The position numbers were made by a program, and so were the translations under genes. A stretch of 64,000 nt of DNA from Gongronella butleri (lineage: Eukaryota; Mucoromycota; Mucoromycetes; Mucorales; Cunninghamellaceae), in the NCBI GenBank assembly GCA_025201375.1, contig JAIWZP010000011.1, positions 186,001 to 250,000 on the forward strand. Reading direction: 5' to 3'. The notes beneath the pieces were generated by a model that saw only the letters and a list, made by a program, of their open reading frames with translations, did no database searches and had not been told where the DNA came from. Numbering within the stretch: position 1 is the stretch's first letter; every line of letters starts with the position of its first letter. Of the stretch, positions 11,279-23,308 are shown piece after piece.

Positions 11279-12987
11279 TTAAAGCTTGTAAATGTACGCG
11301 TTGTTCTCGACATCGGTGAGATCGGGCATTTGGCCGTCCTCATCGAGAGCGGGGGGAGGCACGGGATTGGCGAGGCGCTTGTTGTTGACGCGCGCCATTT
11401 GCCAGCGAATGAGCAACAGCAAGATAACGCCGACGGCATTGCCAGCGATGAAGCCAATGTAGCCACCAATGTAATTGTCCGACTTCATGATTTGAGGACC
11501 AACAAAGGAGCCGAGGGTGCCAAAAACGACATAAGAGCCGTTGTACATGATCTTTTTGCTGTAGCCACCGACGTTGCTGCCGACAATGTTCAATTGCGTC
11601 GCCATGGCGCCAACATAGGCCCACGAGACATAGTAGCTGCAGAGGAAAAAAAAAAGAAGAACAATGAGAAATTGCATTGTTGATGATAAAAAAAGGGGCT
11701 TTTGGCGACTTACCCAGCCAATTGACCAGCAATTGTCTTGTTGGTGAGGAGAATGATGAAACCGATGATGGCAATGAACATGCACAAGCAGCAGACGTAG
11801 ATGCGCTGGCCAGTGATGCGGATGAGCAGCGAGGCAATCAAGGCAAAGACGGCGGCAAGAGCACCGCTAGGGATTTGAAGCAAGGTCGATTGGACGCTGG
11901 AGAAGCCAAGGCTTTGCACAAGCAAGACAGAGTAGGCGACCATGCCGGCATTTTGCATGGAAAGGAGGAAATACGTGATGTTGTTGGCCCAGAAGCGGAA
12001 TTCCTTGGCGGCTTCCCAGATTTGCGAGCGCTTGATCTTGTGGGTGCGCGCGACCATGTTGTCCTTGACGCGCTCGGCGACAATCTTCTTCTCGTCCTCA
12101 GAGAGGCGGAACCACTTGGAATATGGGTTATCGGTGAGGAAGATGGAGACAAGAATACCAATGAACATGGTGACAATGCCGTAGATGAAGTAGCCCCAGC
12201 GCCAGGCATTCCAGGGACCGAGATTGCCAAAGACCTTGCCGTTCATTGTCAGGGTCAGCGAGTAACCAATGACAGTACCGACAATGGTACCCGTGCCAGA
12301 CGAGGCCATCATGAACGCGTAGACAAAAGGCTGTTCGCTGCGACGGAAGAGGCGGTTCAACAAGATGTAAATGACGGGGTAGGCACCCGATTCAAAGAGC
12401 TAAAGAAAAAAAAAAGCGTGAGCAATCGTAAAAGTTGCGTAAATGCGCGAGTATTTTTTTTCTTTTTCTTACACCGAGAATGAAACGAGTGACCATCAAT
12501 TGAGCAAAGTTGTGCGTAAAGGCGGTGGCCAAGACGGATGCACCCCAGAGAAGCAACAAGGCACCGAGATACTTGCCAAGAGGCACACGCTGAATCAAAA
12601 TGTTGTTGGGAAGCTGGTACACGAGGTAACCCAAGTAAATGATGGACGAAACCCACGAATACTGGTCCGGGGTGATCTGCGTGTCCTTGAGCAAACCATT
12701 GACGGCCGCGACAGACAACATGGCCTTGTCAACAAACTAAAAAGAGAAAAAAATCAAGCAAATGAGCAATTTTTAGCTCGGTTGCGATGGCATTGCGTGC
12801 GCGCGCAGGGCCTTACGTTGACAAAGATGGAAGCCCAGACGAGAGGAAGAACGACAAGCATGATTTTTCGTCGCAATTTCTTCTCGGCGGGCGAGATAAT
12901 GGTCGACGTGGGCTCCTCGACCGAAGCATATTCGTGCACACTGGATCGGTCGACTTTTTCCATGGTTTGAATCTCAACCTTATCCAT
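11279..12987 (-). CDS. MFS permease, Dal5-type anion:cation symporter
   Basis: Exons 12987-12817, 12736-12473, 12399-11714 and 11636-11279 close in frame to 492 residues, the usual size for this family. Family knowledge: Dal5/allantoate-permease relatives move organic anions (allantoate, nicotinate, pantothenate, phthalate-type acids) with a cation across the plasma membrane. Seen here: a charged cytosolic N-terminus, then alternating hydrophobic segments; early helices with WASIFVN, VAAVNGLLKD and the VYQLPNN stretch; the family-typical TRFILGLFESGAYP after the second splice; a long central loop (KWFRLSEDEKKIVAERVKDN) characteristic of this family; and a charged C-terminal tail ending VENNAYIYKL. 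The substrate cannot be assigned. A pyrimidine-rich leader precedes the ATG (12990-13080). Confidence 0.92.
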
Positions 12988-15002
12988 GACAATGAATCAA
13001 TAAAGAGAAATGAAAGGAGGAAGGGTGCAAAAAGAAAAAAAGGAAAAAAAAAGGTGGGGAAAAGAAAGAGGAGGAAATTGTGTCGTGCCTAGCCTATTTA
13101 TACCTGTCACCATTGCTCACCTGCTTGCGGGCATGATGCTTCTGAAAGAAAATTTCCTGAAAAGGAAGTAAAGAACCGAAGCTTTTTAAATTGCGGGCGG
13201 AAAATCCGTGTCTTGGGAAATGTCGATAGAAAAACATACCACTGGGCGGGAGATCCAATGGCTGGGCGATGGTCCTCCCTATTTTGGCATGCACGGTGAC
13301 ACGAATGGAAAACCTTGCCATCGACAAGCCCATTTGACAGTGCTGGGAACGCAAATACGTAATTTTTGCCCACAGTGGCGAATTCTGAAAGCGCAAGATG
13401 GTAAAACGCACTCCCTTTGAGTCAAAAACAAGCCTTTTCAGGCAGGGAGACCAAGTTGCCCTATCACAGCCAACCGTGGATCTGGAATTCTGAGACACAC
13501 CAGACATACGCCCAAACAGATGGAAAAACAAGTAGAGGGGCCGCCAGGGGCAGCGCATGGCGCATGATAACACAGCCAAGCCAAGTCAAAAAAAAAAAAA
13601 CACGGTTGTCCTTTTCTTTTTCTTTTTTTTTTTTTTTCATCTCCACGCTTTGTTGTGTGAAAAAAAAAGCACCCAACATGCACGATTTACGAAAGCAGCT
13701 GCTTTTTCGTTTGTGTCTGTAAAACAATGGGGGAAGCAAAACAGAGATATTTTTCAAGATGCGTGCGGAGGCGTGGCATGAATGTGAGAAAGGCACCAAT
13801 GGCCATTGTCCACCCCCGCTGGGTGCTTGGGTGCCCTAGATGACGTTAGTTGTTAAGGGCCCAGGCTCTTGGACAAGGAACAATGCGCCGCAGGAAACCT
13901 GGCACCCAATCAATGCCTAAAAAAAAGCAGATCCCCGCTTTCACTCCTTGCTGAGATGCAATCGAGACGAAGAGGTCCCCTCCTTGGATTAATTAAACGC
14001 TAAATCGCTTGCCATTGATGTTGCAAACAGGAATATTTCAAGAAATGACAATCAGCATGCCGCGCGTCAAACGGCTTTGCAAAAAAAAAAAAGAGAAAAA
14101 AAGAATAAAGATACGAAAAACGTGCGGCAATGTAGCAGCACGTTCTGCACCAAGCTGAGGAGTCGTTTTTGCTTGGCTGCGGCGCGTGTTTATGGAGGCA
14201 TGGTCTTTTCATAGCATGAGGGCCCGGCCTCACATCTCATCCTGCCCACTTCATGGCCTTTTCGAATGAACTGTTCTGCAAATGATACTTTTTTTTGCTC
14301 AACCTCTGTTTGAAATCACTGCCTGCTCGTCATGCATCACTGGCGTTCACGAATCACGCGACGCGCACGTAGCACTGAGACATATGTTGGCTTGTTCTTG
14401 TGATTTTCAAAAACGAGCGATATTTCCAATGCGAATGATTATAAAAATGAATGGTCAACAGGACGCAACCTTCGGCATCAAATGAGCTGGAGTTCGTGTC
14501 TGTAAGTCGACATTTTAGGGTCGCATAAGCAAATTTTGTAAAAATGAGTGAATTTAGTACACTCTTGCTTGCCTAGACTTTTAATCTGGGATGCAAAAGA
14601 TGTCATTCAAAAGCGCGAGGAGGAAACCATCGACCGAGGTGAGTCTCAGGTCCGTAAAATCTTTGTAGTAATATACAAATCCAATTTGATGAAAATCTGT
14701 TCATTCACGCCATTTTACTTTGAATTCTTTTTTCCAAAGGAAAATGAAATGCCTACGATGACTCTGAATACTCTTTTTCCATTAAATCCACTTTTGACTC
14801 TTGTACGCCGTTAATTGGAGCAAGTTGATGAAAGGCAAACGAAAATATGGGCCTAGTCGCATTACAGGGCCGTTGGCGGACTTTGAATAGGTTCATTTGA
14901 CGTGCAAAAGCGACGTCTCGGCGGGCACAGTCCACTTTTTCTTTCTCTTTGCTTTCTGCATCCCCAACAAGGCGTTCGTCACCCCACATCACTCTTTTCA
15001 CC
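12988..15002. other. Intergenic, two divergent promoters
   Basis: Lies between the permease (leftward) and the phosphatase (rightward), so it must contain both promoters. A CT-rich leader ends just before each ATG. Poly(A)/poly(T) blocks occur near 13588-13640. No additional gene is supported. Confidence 0.4.
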
Positions 15003-16288
15003 ATGTCTGTCAAGCTCACAAGCGTCGAGGAGCTCTCTTCCTTTATTGAAAATTACGACAACTTTCTGTTCGACTGTGACGGTGAGTCTTGCTCTTCCTC
15101 TCGTCCTTGATTTTTTTTCTCTTCTGACGCTCCTTTTGACACCTTTTTTTTTGCGCACGCAGGCGTGTTGTGGCACGGCGACCAAGCGATTGACGGCATT
15201 ATTGACGTCATGAAGAAGCTGCGTGCCAAGAGTAAAGAGAGCATATTGGGTATGCATGCACATCAATGGCTAATCTGAATCGTTTCAATCCCTACAGACA
15301 AGCGAATCTGCTTTGTGACCAACAACAGCACCACCTCGCGCGCCAACTTTCACAAAAAGTTCGAACGCATTGGCATTGAGGCCAATCTGGTACGCGAAAT
15401 GAGGATAATAAAGGGAAACAGGCGTCATAAAATGGGGGTTTTTGATCGAATTGACCTTTTTTTTCTTTTCTTTAGGATGAGATTTTCAGCTCTTCCGTGG
15501 CGACGGCATCTTATCTTAAGCACATTGTCAAATTTCCTCAGGACAAGAAGGTGTACGTGATTGGTATGCACGGCATCACGGAGGAATTGGCCAAGGAGGG
15601 TATCCAGACCTTTGGCGCCGAGGTAAATGCGTTTTGCGCCATTGAAAGAGAGCGAGCTGCTTATCATGCATTTGGTGCGCTTCTTTTTTGTTGGTTTCTG
15701 TAGGCGGACAGCGGGCTTACGGAGAATGGGCCAATTCCCAATGATCCTCAAGTGGGCGCTGTTGTTGTTGGCCTTGATACACAGGTGAATTACCGCAAGT
15801 ATGCCAAGGCATTCACGTATCTGCGCAACAACAAGGACTGCCTGTTCATTGCGACCAATGAAGACACGACTTTCCCAATCCACGGCACGATTTTCCCCGG
15901 CGCAGGCTCGATTCAGGCTCCTCTCGTCACCGCATTGAAGCGACGCCCAGATGTTGTCCTCGGCAAGCCCGCGCAGAACATGATGGAGGCCATCTTTGCA
16001 CAGTAAGAGCGCGTCAACGCCAAAAAAGGAGGACATTGGCTCAATTGGCTCACAAAATCCCCCCCCCCCTTTTTTTTTTTTACCAGATACCCCGACTTTG
16101 ACAAGAGCCGGACGTGCATGGTGGGCGATCGCTTGGACACGGACATTGACTTTGGCCTGCAAGCCGGGTTGGACACGCTGTGCGTACTGACGGGCGTGAC
16201 GCACGAGCATGAATTGGCGGATGAAGCAAATACGATCAATCCGACCTTTTATGTCGACAGCTTTGCTGATTTTGTGAATGTGTTGTGA
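15003..16288 (+). CDS. PHO13: PHO13-like HAD phosphatase
   Basis: Six exons (15003-15081, 15163-15231, 15298-15389, 15476-15622, 15704-16002, 16087-16288) give 295 residues, normal for this family. Family knowledge: p-nitrophenylphosphatase/phosphoglycolate phosphatase of the HAD superfamily, a cytosolic metabolite-repair enzyme clearing 2-phosphoglycolate and similar side products. Seen here: motif I FLFDCDGVLW with the catalytic Asp pair (D24, D26) split by intron 1 after the DCD; motif II KRICFVTNNS just after intron 2; motif IV GDRLDTDIDFG at about 242-252; and GLDTLCVLTG behind it. The Mg2+ and nucleophile residues are intact, so it should be active. AATAAA at 16312 ends the transcript about 24 bases after the stop. 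Confidence 0.95.
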
Positions 16289-16311
16289 TGCAACATAGAA
16301 CTAGACAATGA

Positions 16312-16317
16312 AATAAA
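16312..16317 (+). terminator. Poly(A) signal of the PHO13-like gene
   Basis: AATAAA, 24 bases after the stop codon at 16288. Confidence 0.5.
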
Positions 16318-16486
16318 GCATCCCAATCACGTGATCCGTACCAAAGGGCTCGAAAAGCGCTGTCAAAAAGGCAGTAGAGGGGGCGGATGCCCAAATTTGG
16401 GCTTGTTTTGCTTTTCAAAAAGGGGGATTCGCTGATTTTTTATTTTCTTTCTTCTTCTTTCTTCATCTATACCTGATAAAACAAAC

Positions 16487-17400
16487 ATGAGCCCCAGCGT
16501 ACGTGTCTTTTAGTGCTGTTTGGGCGTCAATTCACGCATTTTTTTCTGTTTTTTCAATTGTAGAACCAACCTACCCAAGAGCAGCTCGATGGTATGTGCT
16601 TCATCCGCTTCATCATCTCGTCCTTTTTGCCCTGAATTTTTGATTTTTCAGGTCGACGTGTTTTGCTGACCCCCTTTCGCGCTTTTTCTCCTATATTTTT
16701 TGCCAAAACATAGAATGGAAGGAGGCTTTCTCATTGTATGACAAGCGCGGCAACAGCACCGTGTCGTCGGCCAACCTTGGCGACTTGCTGCGCGGTCTCG
16801 GCCAGAACCCCACGCAGGCTGAGGTGCGCGAGCTCGTCAAATCAGTTGGCGGCTCTGACAAGCAAGGTACAGACATTGGATGCACCAATTGGGGCCAATG
16901 GCAAGCATCCATGGGCTCATTTTATTATTTATTGTAGAGGTCGACATCGACTTTGGTACCTTTTTGACCATTTTGACGCGCCCTGACGGTTTCAAGGCTG
17001 CCGGCACGTCGCAAGAGTTCATCCAGGGCTTCCAGGTGTTTGACAAGGAAGGTGATGGCTACATCTCTGCCGGTGAGCTGCGCTATGGTAAGCAAGGAGC
17101 AAAAAGACGCGTCGGGGGGATCCTTGAAGGGAGTGGGACAGGCTCAATGGGGGAAAAAAAGGGGCATCGCGGAGTACGTGCATGGTTCTCATTGTTTTTT
17201 TTTTTCAAGTCTTGACGAACCTCGGCGAGAAACTGACTGACGAGGAAGTCGATGAATTACTAAAGGAGGTTGAGATCGGCAAGGATGGCCGCATCAACTA
17301 TGTTGGTAAGTCGCCCAATCAACAAAATGATGTGTTTCTTAGCATTGACTCGTTTGATTTTTTTTTTTTAGACTTTGTTACCTTGATTTTGAGCAACTAG
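16487..17400 (+). CDS. cdc4: Myosin essential light chain (Cdc4 type)
   Basis: Six exons (16487-16498, 16564-16591, 16714-16866, 16938-17087, 17210-17305, 17372-17400) give 155 residues. Family knowledge: Cdc4/Mlc1 essential light chains bind IQ motifs of myosin II and V heavy chains and are needed for the cytokinetic ring. Seen here: an EF-hand plan with [19 protein letters not shown], a [15 protein letters not shown] segment very typical of Cdc4-type chains, [20 protein letters not shown], and C-terminal [11 protein letters not shown]. The first loop has lost Ca2+ ligands while the third ([12 protein letters not shown]) looks capable of binding. This separates it from calmodulin, whose four loops are all canonical. 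The first coding exon has only 12 bases. Confidence 0.9.
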
Positions 17401-18482
17401 ATGCGTCGCTCTTGTCCTCATGCTCTATCCCCCACCCCTTTTTTTATGATGTTTTACGTTTGACTATTTATTATTTATTAAATAGCCGCCATGCTTGCCA
17501 ATACCGACTTTTTCAGCTCATTGACCGAGTCGAACGACCTTTACTTTGACACGTTTCTGCTTTGAAAGAGATGAGCTCATCTCATGCACCGACAAAAATG
17601 AGGAGGAAGTGGCAACCGCCTGTGTTTGAACGCCTGTTTTCGCCATTTTAGCCCTGATGTTTCGTAAACAGGCGCGAAACACTCATATCTGGACACGCAA
17701 ATAAGATTACGCGCGCGCGAGACTGACTTAGCACGCATAAAGTGGATATGGGGTGCGCAGATTGCACTGCGTGCGAGTCGATTGGTTGGATAATCAAGCC
17801 TCAATTGGCCATCATCTATTTCCACAAAAACACGACTTCAAGCGTGTCTCTGGCGACGGCCTGTATGTGGTTTTAATTTGGGATCTCTAGCGCGTGTCGT
17901 CGCCGAGCAAGGCGCGAAAACGTCTGTTTTGCGTTTTGCTGGCATTGGCTCAGCAGGCGCGCGTCGACTATGCATTTCCTCGGTACGTTTCGCGTCCCTG
18001 GCCAAGTTTCGCGTGTAATTTTAATTTGAAGTCCCTGGCGCGTGCCGTCGTTGAGAAATGACGCGTTCATACTCAATTGCATAAATTTGGCCACAGTTCG
18101 AACACGAACGCGTCGTCGTCGCGTTTACACGGACGCATTTCACGCCCCTGGTCATGTTCATGTGCAGCTTTAATTTGGAGTCTCAGACGCATGTCCTCAT
18201 GGAATAAATCGTGTCCACTTGGTTTTTGCCTGCGTGCAACAAGGAGCAAACCCTCCAGCCCGTGTTTGTGGATGGTTTTTTCTTATTTCGCTTTGTATGT
18301 ACACAATAGCGGCGAACGACCTCGCTTTTTTATTGGCGCAGTAGGTCGCCATGAAACGCGTTTATTTTATTTTCCAATGAATTTTATTTGTTGTTGCAAT
18401 ACTTGACAAGAGAGTAAGCTGTGAGCGCGGTCATGAAGGTCATGAAAGGCAAGCACGGTGTCCTGGTAGGGGGGGGGAATGT
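17401..18482. other. Intergenic with tandem repeat
   Basis: No gene supported. The centre is a degenerate tandem repeat (separate entry). Forward TTTATT motifs at 18361-18390 are plausible minus-strand poly(A) signals for the kinase gene whose stop is at 18483. Confidence 0.4.
17840..18215. repeat. Degenerate tandem repeat, ~148-bp period
   Basis: The motif TTTTAATTTG followed by (G/A)A-TC-C--GCGCGTG-CGTC occurs at 17871, 18019 and (as CTTTAATTTG) 18168, spacings of 148 and 149 bases. Each is preceded by a CC(C/T)CTGGCCA-like block. Confidence 0.55.
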
Positions 18483-21217
18483 CTATTCCGAGAGCGATCG
18501 CAGCGCTCTATTAATTTCTTCCGCCAAAATTTGCGTTGTGCCGGGACACTCGCGCTCGGCAATGTGGAACGACCGTCGCAATGACTCCAATGCAGCCTGA
18601 CTCTTGTGTGATCGGCAGCCTGCTTGAAGCTAAAATGAAAAAAAGCAAATTCGTGAGCAATTGTGGCCAACGGATGTGCTTCTTTTTCGTTTCCTTCATT
18701 TCGTTTTTTTTTCTCTGCATACTTTGGCGAGCAAAGGAGCGACCGTCTCGCGTAGGAGCGCCTCGCTTTTCATGGTGCTGATAGCAGGGGAAGACGTGGT
18801 CTTTGGGGGCGACGACGCGCCATTGGCGGTGGATTGGACGGAAGCGATGCTTTGCGACGACGGCGATGATGCTGGCAGACCACGGGTATATTTCTCGGCC
18901 ACCGCACGAACCGTGCTGCGCTGTGATGCTGGAGGCGAAGATGGCTGCTGCAGCTCCTCCGACGGCCGGGCTTGCCGGATGGTCAAATTCTGCACGCTCG
19001 ACTGAAAAAATAAATAAATGCAATTGGAAGTGGTCAGCATCCTTGCGCATTTGTTCTGCTGCTGCTTTTGGGGCAAAAAATGTGTACCTTGATATCTTGC
19101 ATGGTCGTGTCGCGCGACATGGGCTGCACTTGGTTCTTGTTGGCCGCTTTTGGGTTGCCGCCGTCCATTGAGTAGCGACTGGGCGCCGATGGAGGTGGTG
19201 CTGCACGCTGTGGAGGAGGGGGCGCCGATTGTCGCACGGTGCCAAAGTCCCAACCATCGTCATCATCCATGTCGTTTCTTTTTCAATAAATCAGAGAATT
19301 AGATCAAAACGCTTTGAAAAAATGCATTACAAACTTACCCTCCGTCGTCATCCGACGAGTCGCTGTTCTGTCCGTGTCCTTGGCTCTTCCACATGTGGTG
19401 TCGTTCGATCAATTCCGTCAAATATGCCACTTTTTTGCTGCTTTTGATGAATTTGTGCTTGAGCAATTCCTTGGCAGTGGGGCGCTGGTAAAAAAATAAA
19501 AAGTTGATGAGTTCCTATGCGTGCATTGTAGACGCGGTCTTACATTGGCAGGGTCTTTTTGCAGGCAAATGTGCACAAAATCACGGAAGGCCTTGCTGTA
19601 CGGCCCAGTCAGCGTTGGTGGGTCGTGCTTTGGGATGTAAAACAGCACTTTCATGGGATGGACGTCTGCATAGGGAGGCTCGCCCTTGGCAAGCTCAATG
19701 GCGGTGATGCCAAGCGACCAGATGTCAGCCTAAGTGGAAAATCGAAAAAAAAGCACGCGTCAGCGATCCACTTTTTTCGCATCTCCTCGCATGCCGAGTT
19801 ACTTTGAAATCATAGCCTGATTGCTTGATCACCTCAGGTGCCATCCAAAACTAAAGACATAATATCATGAGCAATGCGTTGACATGAAAACGTCAAAATG
19901 TCGCTCAAATGCCTACTTACAGGCGTGCCCACAAACGTGTTTTTCTTGGTAAGTGTTGCAGTGATCTATTTAAAGGAAAAAGAGCACGGTTCAGCGAAAA
20001 AAGTATCCAATTGCTCTGTAAAACGGTGCTTACCTGACCCGATACACCAAAATCAGCAAGCTTGACGGAACCTTCCGAGCTGAGCAGGATGTTTGCGGCT
20101 ATATTCAACAAGTAAGGCGTCAATTGCGTCTGTGCGACAGCCAACATGGCCCGTGATTCTTACCTTTGATGTCTATCATTCAAGAAAAAAAAAAGAAGGA
20201 AAAACATGAAATCAGACTTGCTCAATGGCATTTTTTTCTCGCTTTTACTCACCTCGATGCAGCTTCCCTTCACCATGGAGATATTCCAGGCCCTTGAGCA
20301 GTTCGCGGAGAATGATGCCGATGTGAACCTCGGAGATCGTTCCGGATTTCATCTGCAAAAAGCAAAAAAAAAGGGCATGTCAATATGGCTCGGCCATTTT
20401 TCCTCGCACCGCTTACCAAGTCGCTGCATGAACCACCGTGGCAGTATTCCATAATGATCCACAGGCCAGTCCCCTTCAAATAAGAGCCATGATATCTGAA
20501 AAAATAGCAATGTTAAGAATACAGAACCAAAAAGCGCGTGGACAAGCGCCTGATGATCTTGCTACGCGCGTGGACGCGATCCCACCCCCTTTTTTTTCTT
20601 CTTCATCAACTTACTTTGTAACGTAACGCGAGTCCAATTGAGATAAGATGGCAATTTCCTGCTGAATATCGTCAATTTCGTCCTCTGCACTCTCGAGGTC
20701 GATGATCTTGATGGCCACGGGCTTGTTGCTTTTGATCTCCACTCTACAATATCGATCAGCACCAATTGCCATCCCCCCTCGCTCTTCTCTCTCCTTCACC
20801 CCTCGCCCTCCCTTCTTTTTTCAGCCTCGTCGTCATTGCTAGGTGACCCTGGCCTCCTGGGAAAGCACAATAGTTTTGTTGCCGGCCGCACTCCTTTTTT
20901 TTTCACGTCCTTGTCAGCCTTACCCTTTGAAAACTTCACCAAAAGAGCCTTTGCCTGCAAAAAGAAGCGCGACAAAATAAGCAAAAAAAAAAAAGTTCAC
21001 GACGGATGATCATCCATTTTGCAATTGCGCGACGCTGCGTCCTCTTTTTTTCTTTTACCTATCCGTTCGTGTTTGCGGTAAAACAGTTCGGGGTCGGCTG
21101 TATGTCGAGGGACGTTCTAAAAAGGAAAATGTGAGCCAAAATTGACCATTTGCCGGGGAGTGCAGGACAGTGACGCGTCGCCTGGCGTGTGGCGGTGGAC
21201 GGGCAAGCTTTTACCAT
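18483..21217 (-). CDS. GCK-III Ste20-type serine/threonine kinase
   Basis: Fifteen exons from ATG 21217 to a stop at 18483 give 504 residues: 21217-21215, 21116-21059, 20954-20924, 20743-20615, 20495-20417, 20352-20253, 20172-20164, 20098-20034, 19965-19921, 19850-19803, 19729-19544, 19484-19339, 19277-19088, 19001-18723, 18629-18483. Family knowledge: MST3/MST4 and fungal Sid1/Kic1-like kinases act in septation and polarity pathways. Seen here: glycine loop GKGSFGEV at 21-28, VAIK lysine K43, HRDIKAANILL with D134, DFG at 152-154, GTPFWMAPEV activation segment, then an acidic GWDFGTV motif typical of the family tail, a Pro/Ser-rich linker and a helical C-terminus. All catalytic residues are present. 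The start codon is an exon of its own and the HRDIK loop needs a 9-base exon. Confidence 0.93.
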
Positions 21218-21432
21218 AGCGAGAGACAAGGATAGACGATAAAAGCAGTAGCTATGAAGAACGAGATGACTAGGATAAAGAAAAAGTAACAAGAAAAGGA
21301 CAAAGAGAAAGAAAAAAGAGGAGTGCCCCTTTAAAAGTGGGAGGCAACAAGTCAGAAAGAGCGACAAAAGAGAGCGCAGAGCGCGCAGTTCCCAATCGGG
21401 CAATGCAAAAACAATGAAGTCAAAGGCATAGC

Positions 21433-21438
21433 TTTATT
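21433..21438 (-). terminator. Poly(A) signal of the DDI1 gene
   Basis: TTTATT on the forward strand (AATAAA on the minus strand), 36 bases downstream of the stop at 21474. Confidence 0.45.
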
Positions 21439-21473
21439 TTTGTCACACAAAAAGGCAACGGAGTGCACGATCA

Positions 21474-23308
21474 TTAGAATAAAAGGCTTGCGGCAAGGTC
21501 CAAATTGCCATTGGCAGCTTCTAGTGCCTGAATGGCTTGCTGGAAGAAGGGCACCGGCAACAACGAGAAGGTTAAAAAAAAAAAAAAAAAAAGAGGAGTG
21601 CGTCAGACATCACTCCAGATAAAAAAAAAAAAAAAAAAAGGAGACATTTGATCTTTTTGCCGCCACATCACGGGCACGCACACTGCACTCACACCATGCA
21701 TTGACTTACTGGTCGACTCATGCCAAGACTGACGAGGGTTTGGATGTGTTGCTCAGGGAAGGCCGATGTGGTGGTGGTGGTGGTCGCTGGCGCCTGGGCA
21801 GGCTGAGTCTGTGTCGTGGTTGGCGCGGATGCGGTGGCGGGCACCGCGCCGATCGACGCGCTTGCACCAGACGCCGATGCTGATGGCAATTCGGCATTGT
21901 GTGCTGCCTGCGGACCGACAACACGCGCTTCCGTAGGCATATCGTCGTCGCCGCCGCCGTGGACCTCCATAATGCGCTGCTTTTCGGGCAACTCGTGTTC
22001 GTTCAGGAACGGAATCTCGCGATTGACAAACACGAGCGCGTTTTTGCGCAGGTCAATGCACGCCTACAACAAAATAAAACAAAAAGGTAAGCCCATCTCG
22101 CTTTTATCTTTCTCTACTTTTTTTTTTTTTTGCGCTTGCCTGGTGATTGCGCAGCATGTCCAAGCCAAGGAGCAGCTCGGACCCCTTGCCTTCAACGACA
22201 ATGAACGAGCAATTCAGGAACAAGTCATTGTCGAGCTTCATTTGAGCACTGTGGATGCGGCCCAGGATGTTTGCCGTGCCAACACCCTTGGCCACACCCG
22301 CGAAACGTCGGTCCATCAGGCGTATCAAGTCACAGCGCTCGGCGGTCTCGGGGCTGACTAAAAAAAAAACGCGCGTCAGTGGCGTCTCAACATTTTTTTT
22401 ATTTTTTTTTCGACTTACTGACGGTGCTCTGTGCACCCGAGTCGACGAGGGCAACCAGTTTGGTGCCATTGATCTCCACGTTGACGTACAAACGCGTCAC
22501 CTAAGAGAATTCCGAAATTCTTACATCAAAAAACGCGAAATCCTGTATTTGATTTGATTTTTACTCTTGCAAAGGATTCAGGGTTGTATTCCATGGCCGC
22601 CTCGAGATTGGCGGCAATGTTCTCCTGGCGGATGGCCTCCTCGATGCGTTTCTGGGCATCGACGTCAAAGGGATTGTCGCTCGCAGCAAGAAGATCCTGG
22701 CGCTGCTGTTCTGCCTGGCGACGCGTGCGATCCACCTGTTCCATGAGCGTGGCAAATTCTTGAGGATTGTTTCGTGCAGCTTGCGCAATTGCAGGCTGCA
22801 CGCGGGCAAGCTCCTCCATAAGACGCGGGTCGCTGAGCACATGCTGTCGCATCACCTCATAATGCGACGAGTCACTCGCACCACCAAGAGCACTGATCCG
22901 CGAAAACAAAACAAAAAAAAAAAAAAAAAGGATGGCAATGAGCACCTCGCGATCTGCCAGCTAAAAGAAATTGGCGCTAGCGCGTTACCTTGACGATGGC
23001 ATCGCTCGACTTGTCTGAAGTAGCAGCATATCATAATCTTTGATCTCGTATTGTTCAAGCGTTTTTTTCGCTTCATTCAGCTGATTGCCGTTGAAATACA
23101 GGATTTGTCTTTCAGGCGGCTGCCCGCACTGCATAAAAAAAGGGTACGCGTCAGCAACATGGGCCTTGACGTGCACCATTCATAATTCTCTATAGGACCA
23201 TGGCCTTGCCTCAGTCTCCAAAAGAGCCTTGAGGTCTTCCAGCGTCATTTGTGTATCAACTTCAACATTATAAATATCGTCTCCGTGTGTGGTGATTGTC
23301 AAATGCAT
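21474..23308 (-). CDS. DDI1: DDI1, ubiquitin-shuttle aspartic protease
   Basis: Seven exons (23308-23210, 23128-22989, 22892-22565, 22500-22419, 22357-22140, 22063-21710, 21539-21474) give 428 residues. Family knowledge: Ddi1/Ddi2 carries ubiquitinated clients to the proteasome and has a retropepsin-like fold that cuts heavily ubiquitinated substrates. Seen here in order: an N-terminal ubiquitin-like domain ([11 protein letters not shown]... to about 80), a Gln/Arg-rich helical domain, the protease core with catalytic LVDSGAQST (D209), then ISPE-AERC and [14 protein letters not shown], a [13 protein letters not shown] strand, a Ser/Thr/Ala/Pro-rich linker and a C-terminal UBA ([20 protein letters not shown]). 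The full UBL-protease-UBA set is intact. Introns 1 and 5 start with GC, not GT; conserved residues across the joins support them. Confidence 0.95.

Noticed and set aside
11677..12483. 268-residue plus-strand open frame across the permease gene
   Set aside because: It is the antisense shadow of the MFS permease exons, which have clear family motifs and splice sites on the minus strand.
14548..14814. 88-residue plus-strand open frame upstream of the phosphatase
   Set aside because: The hydrophobic second half is AT-rich noncoding-looking sequence, and no splice or family evidence supports it.
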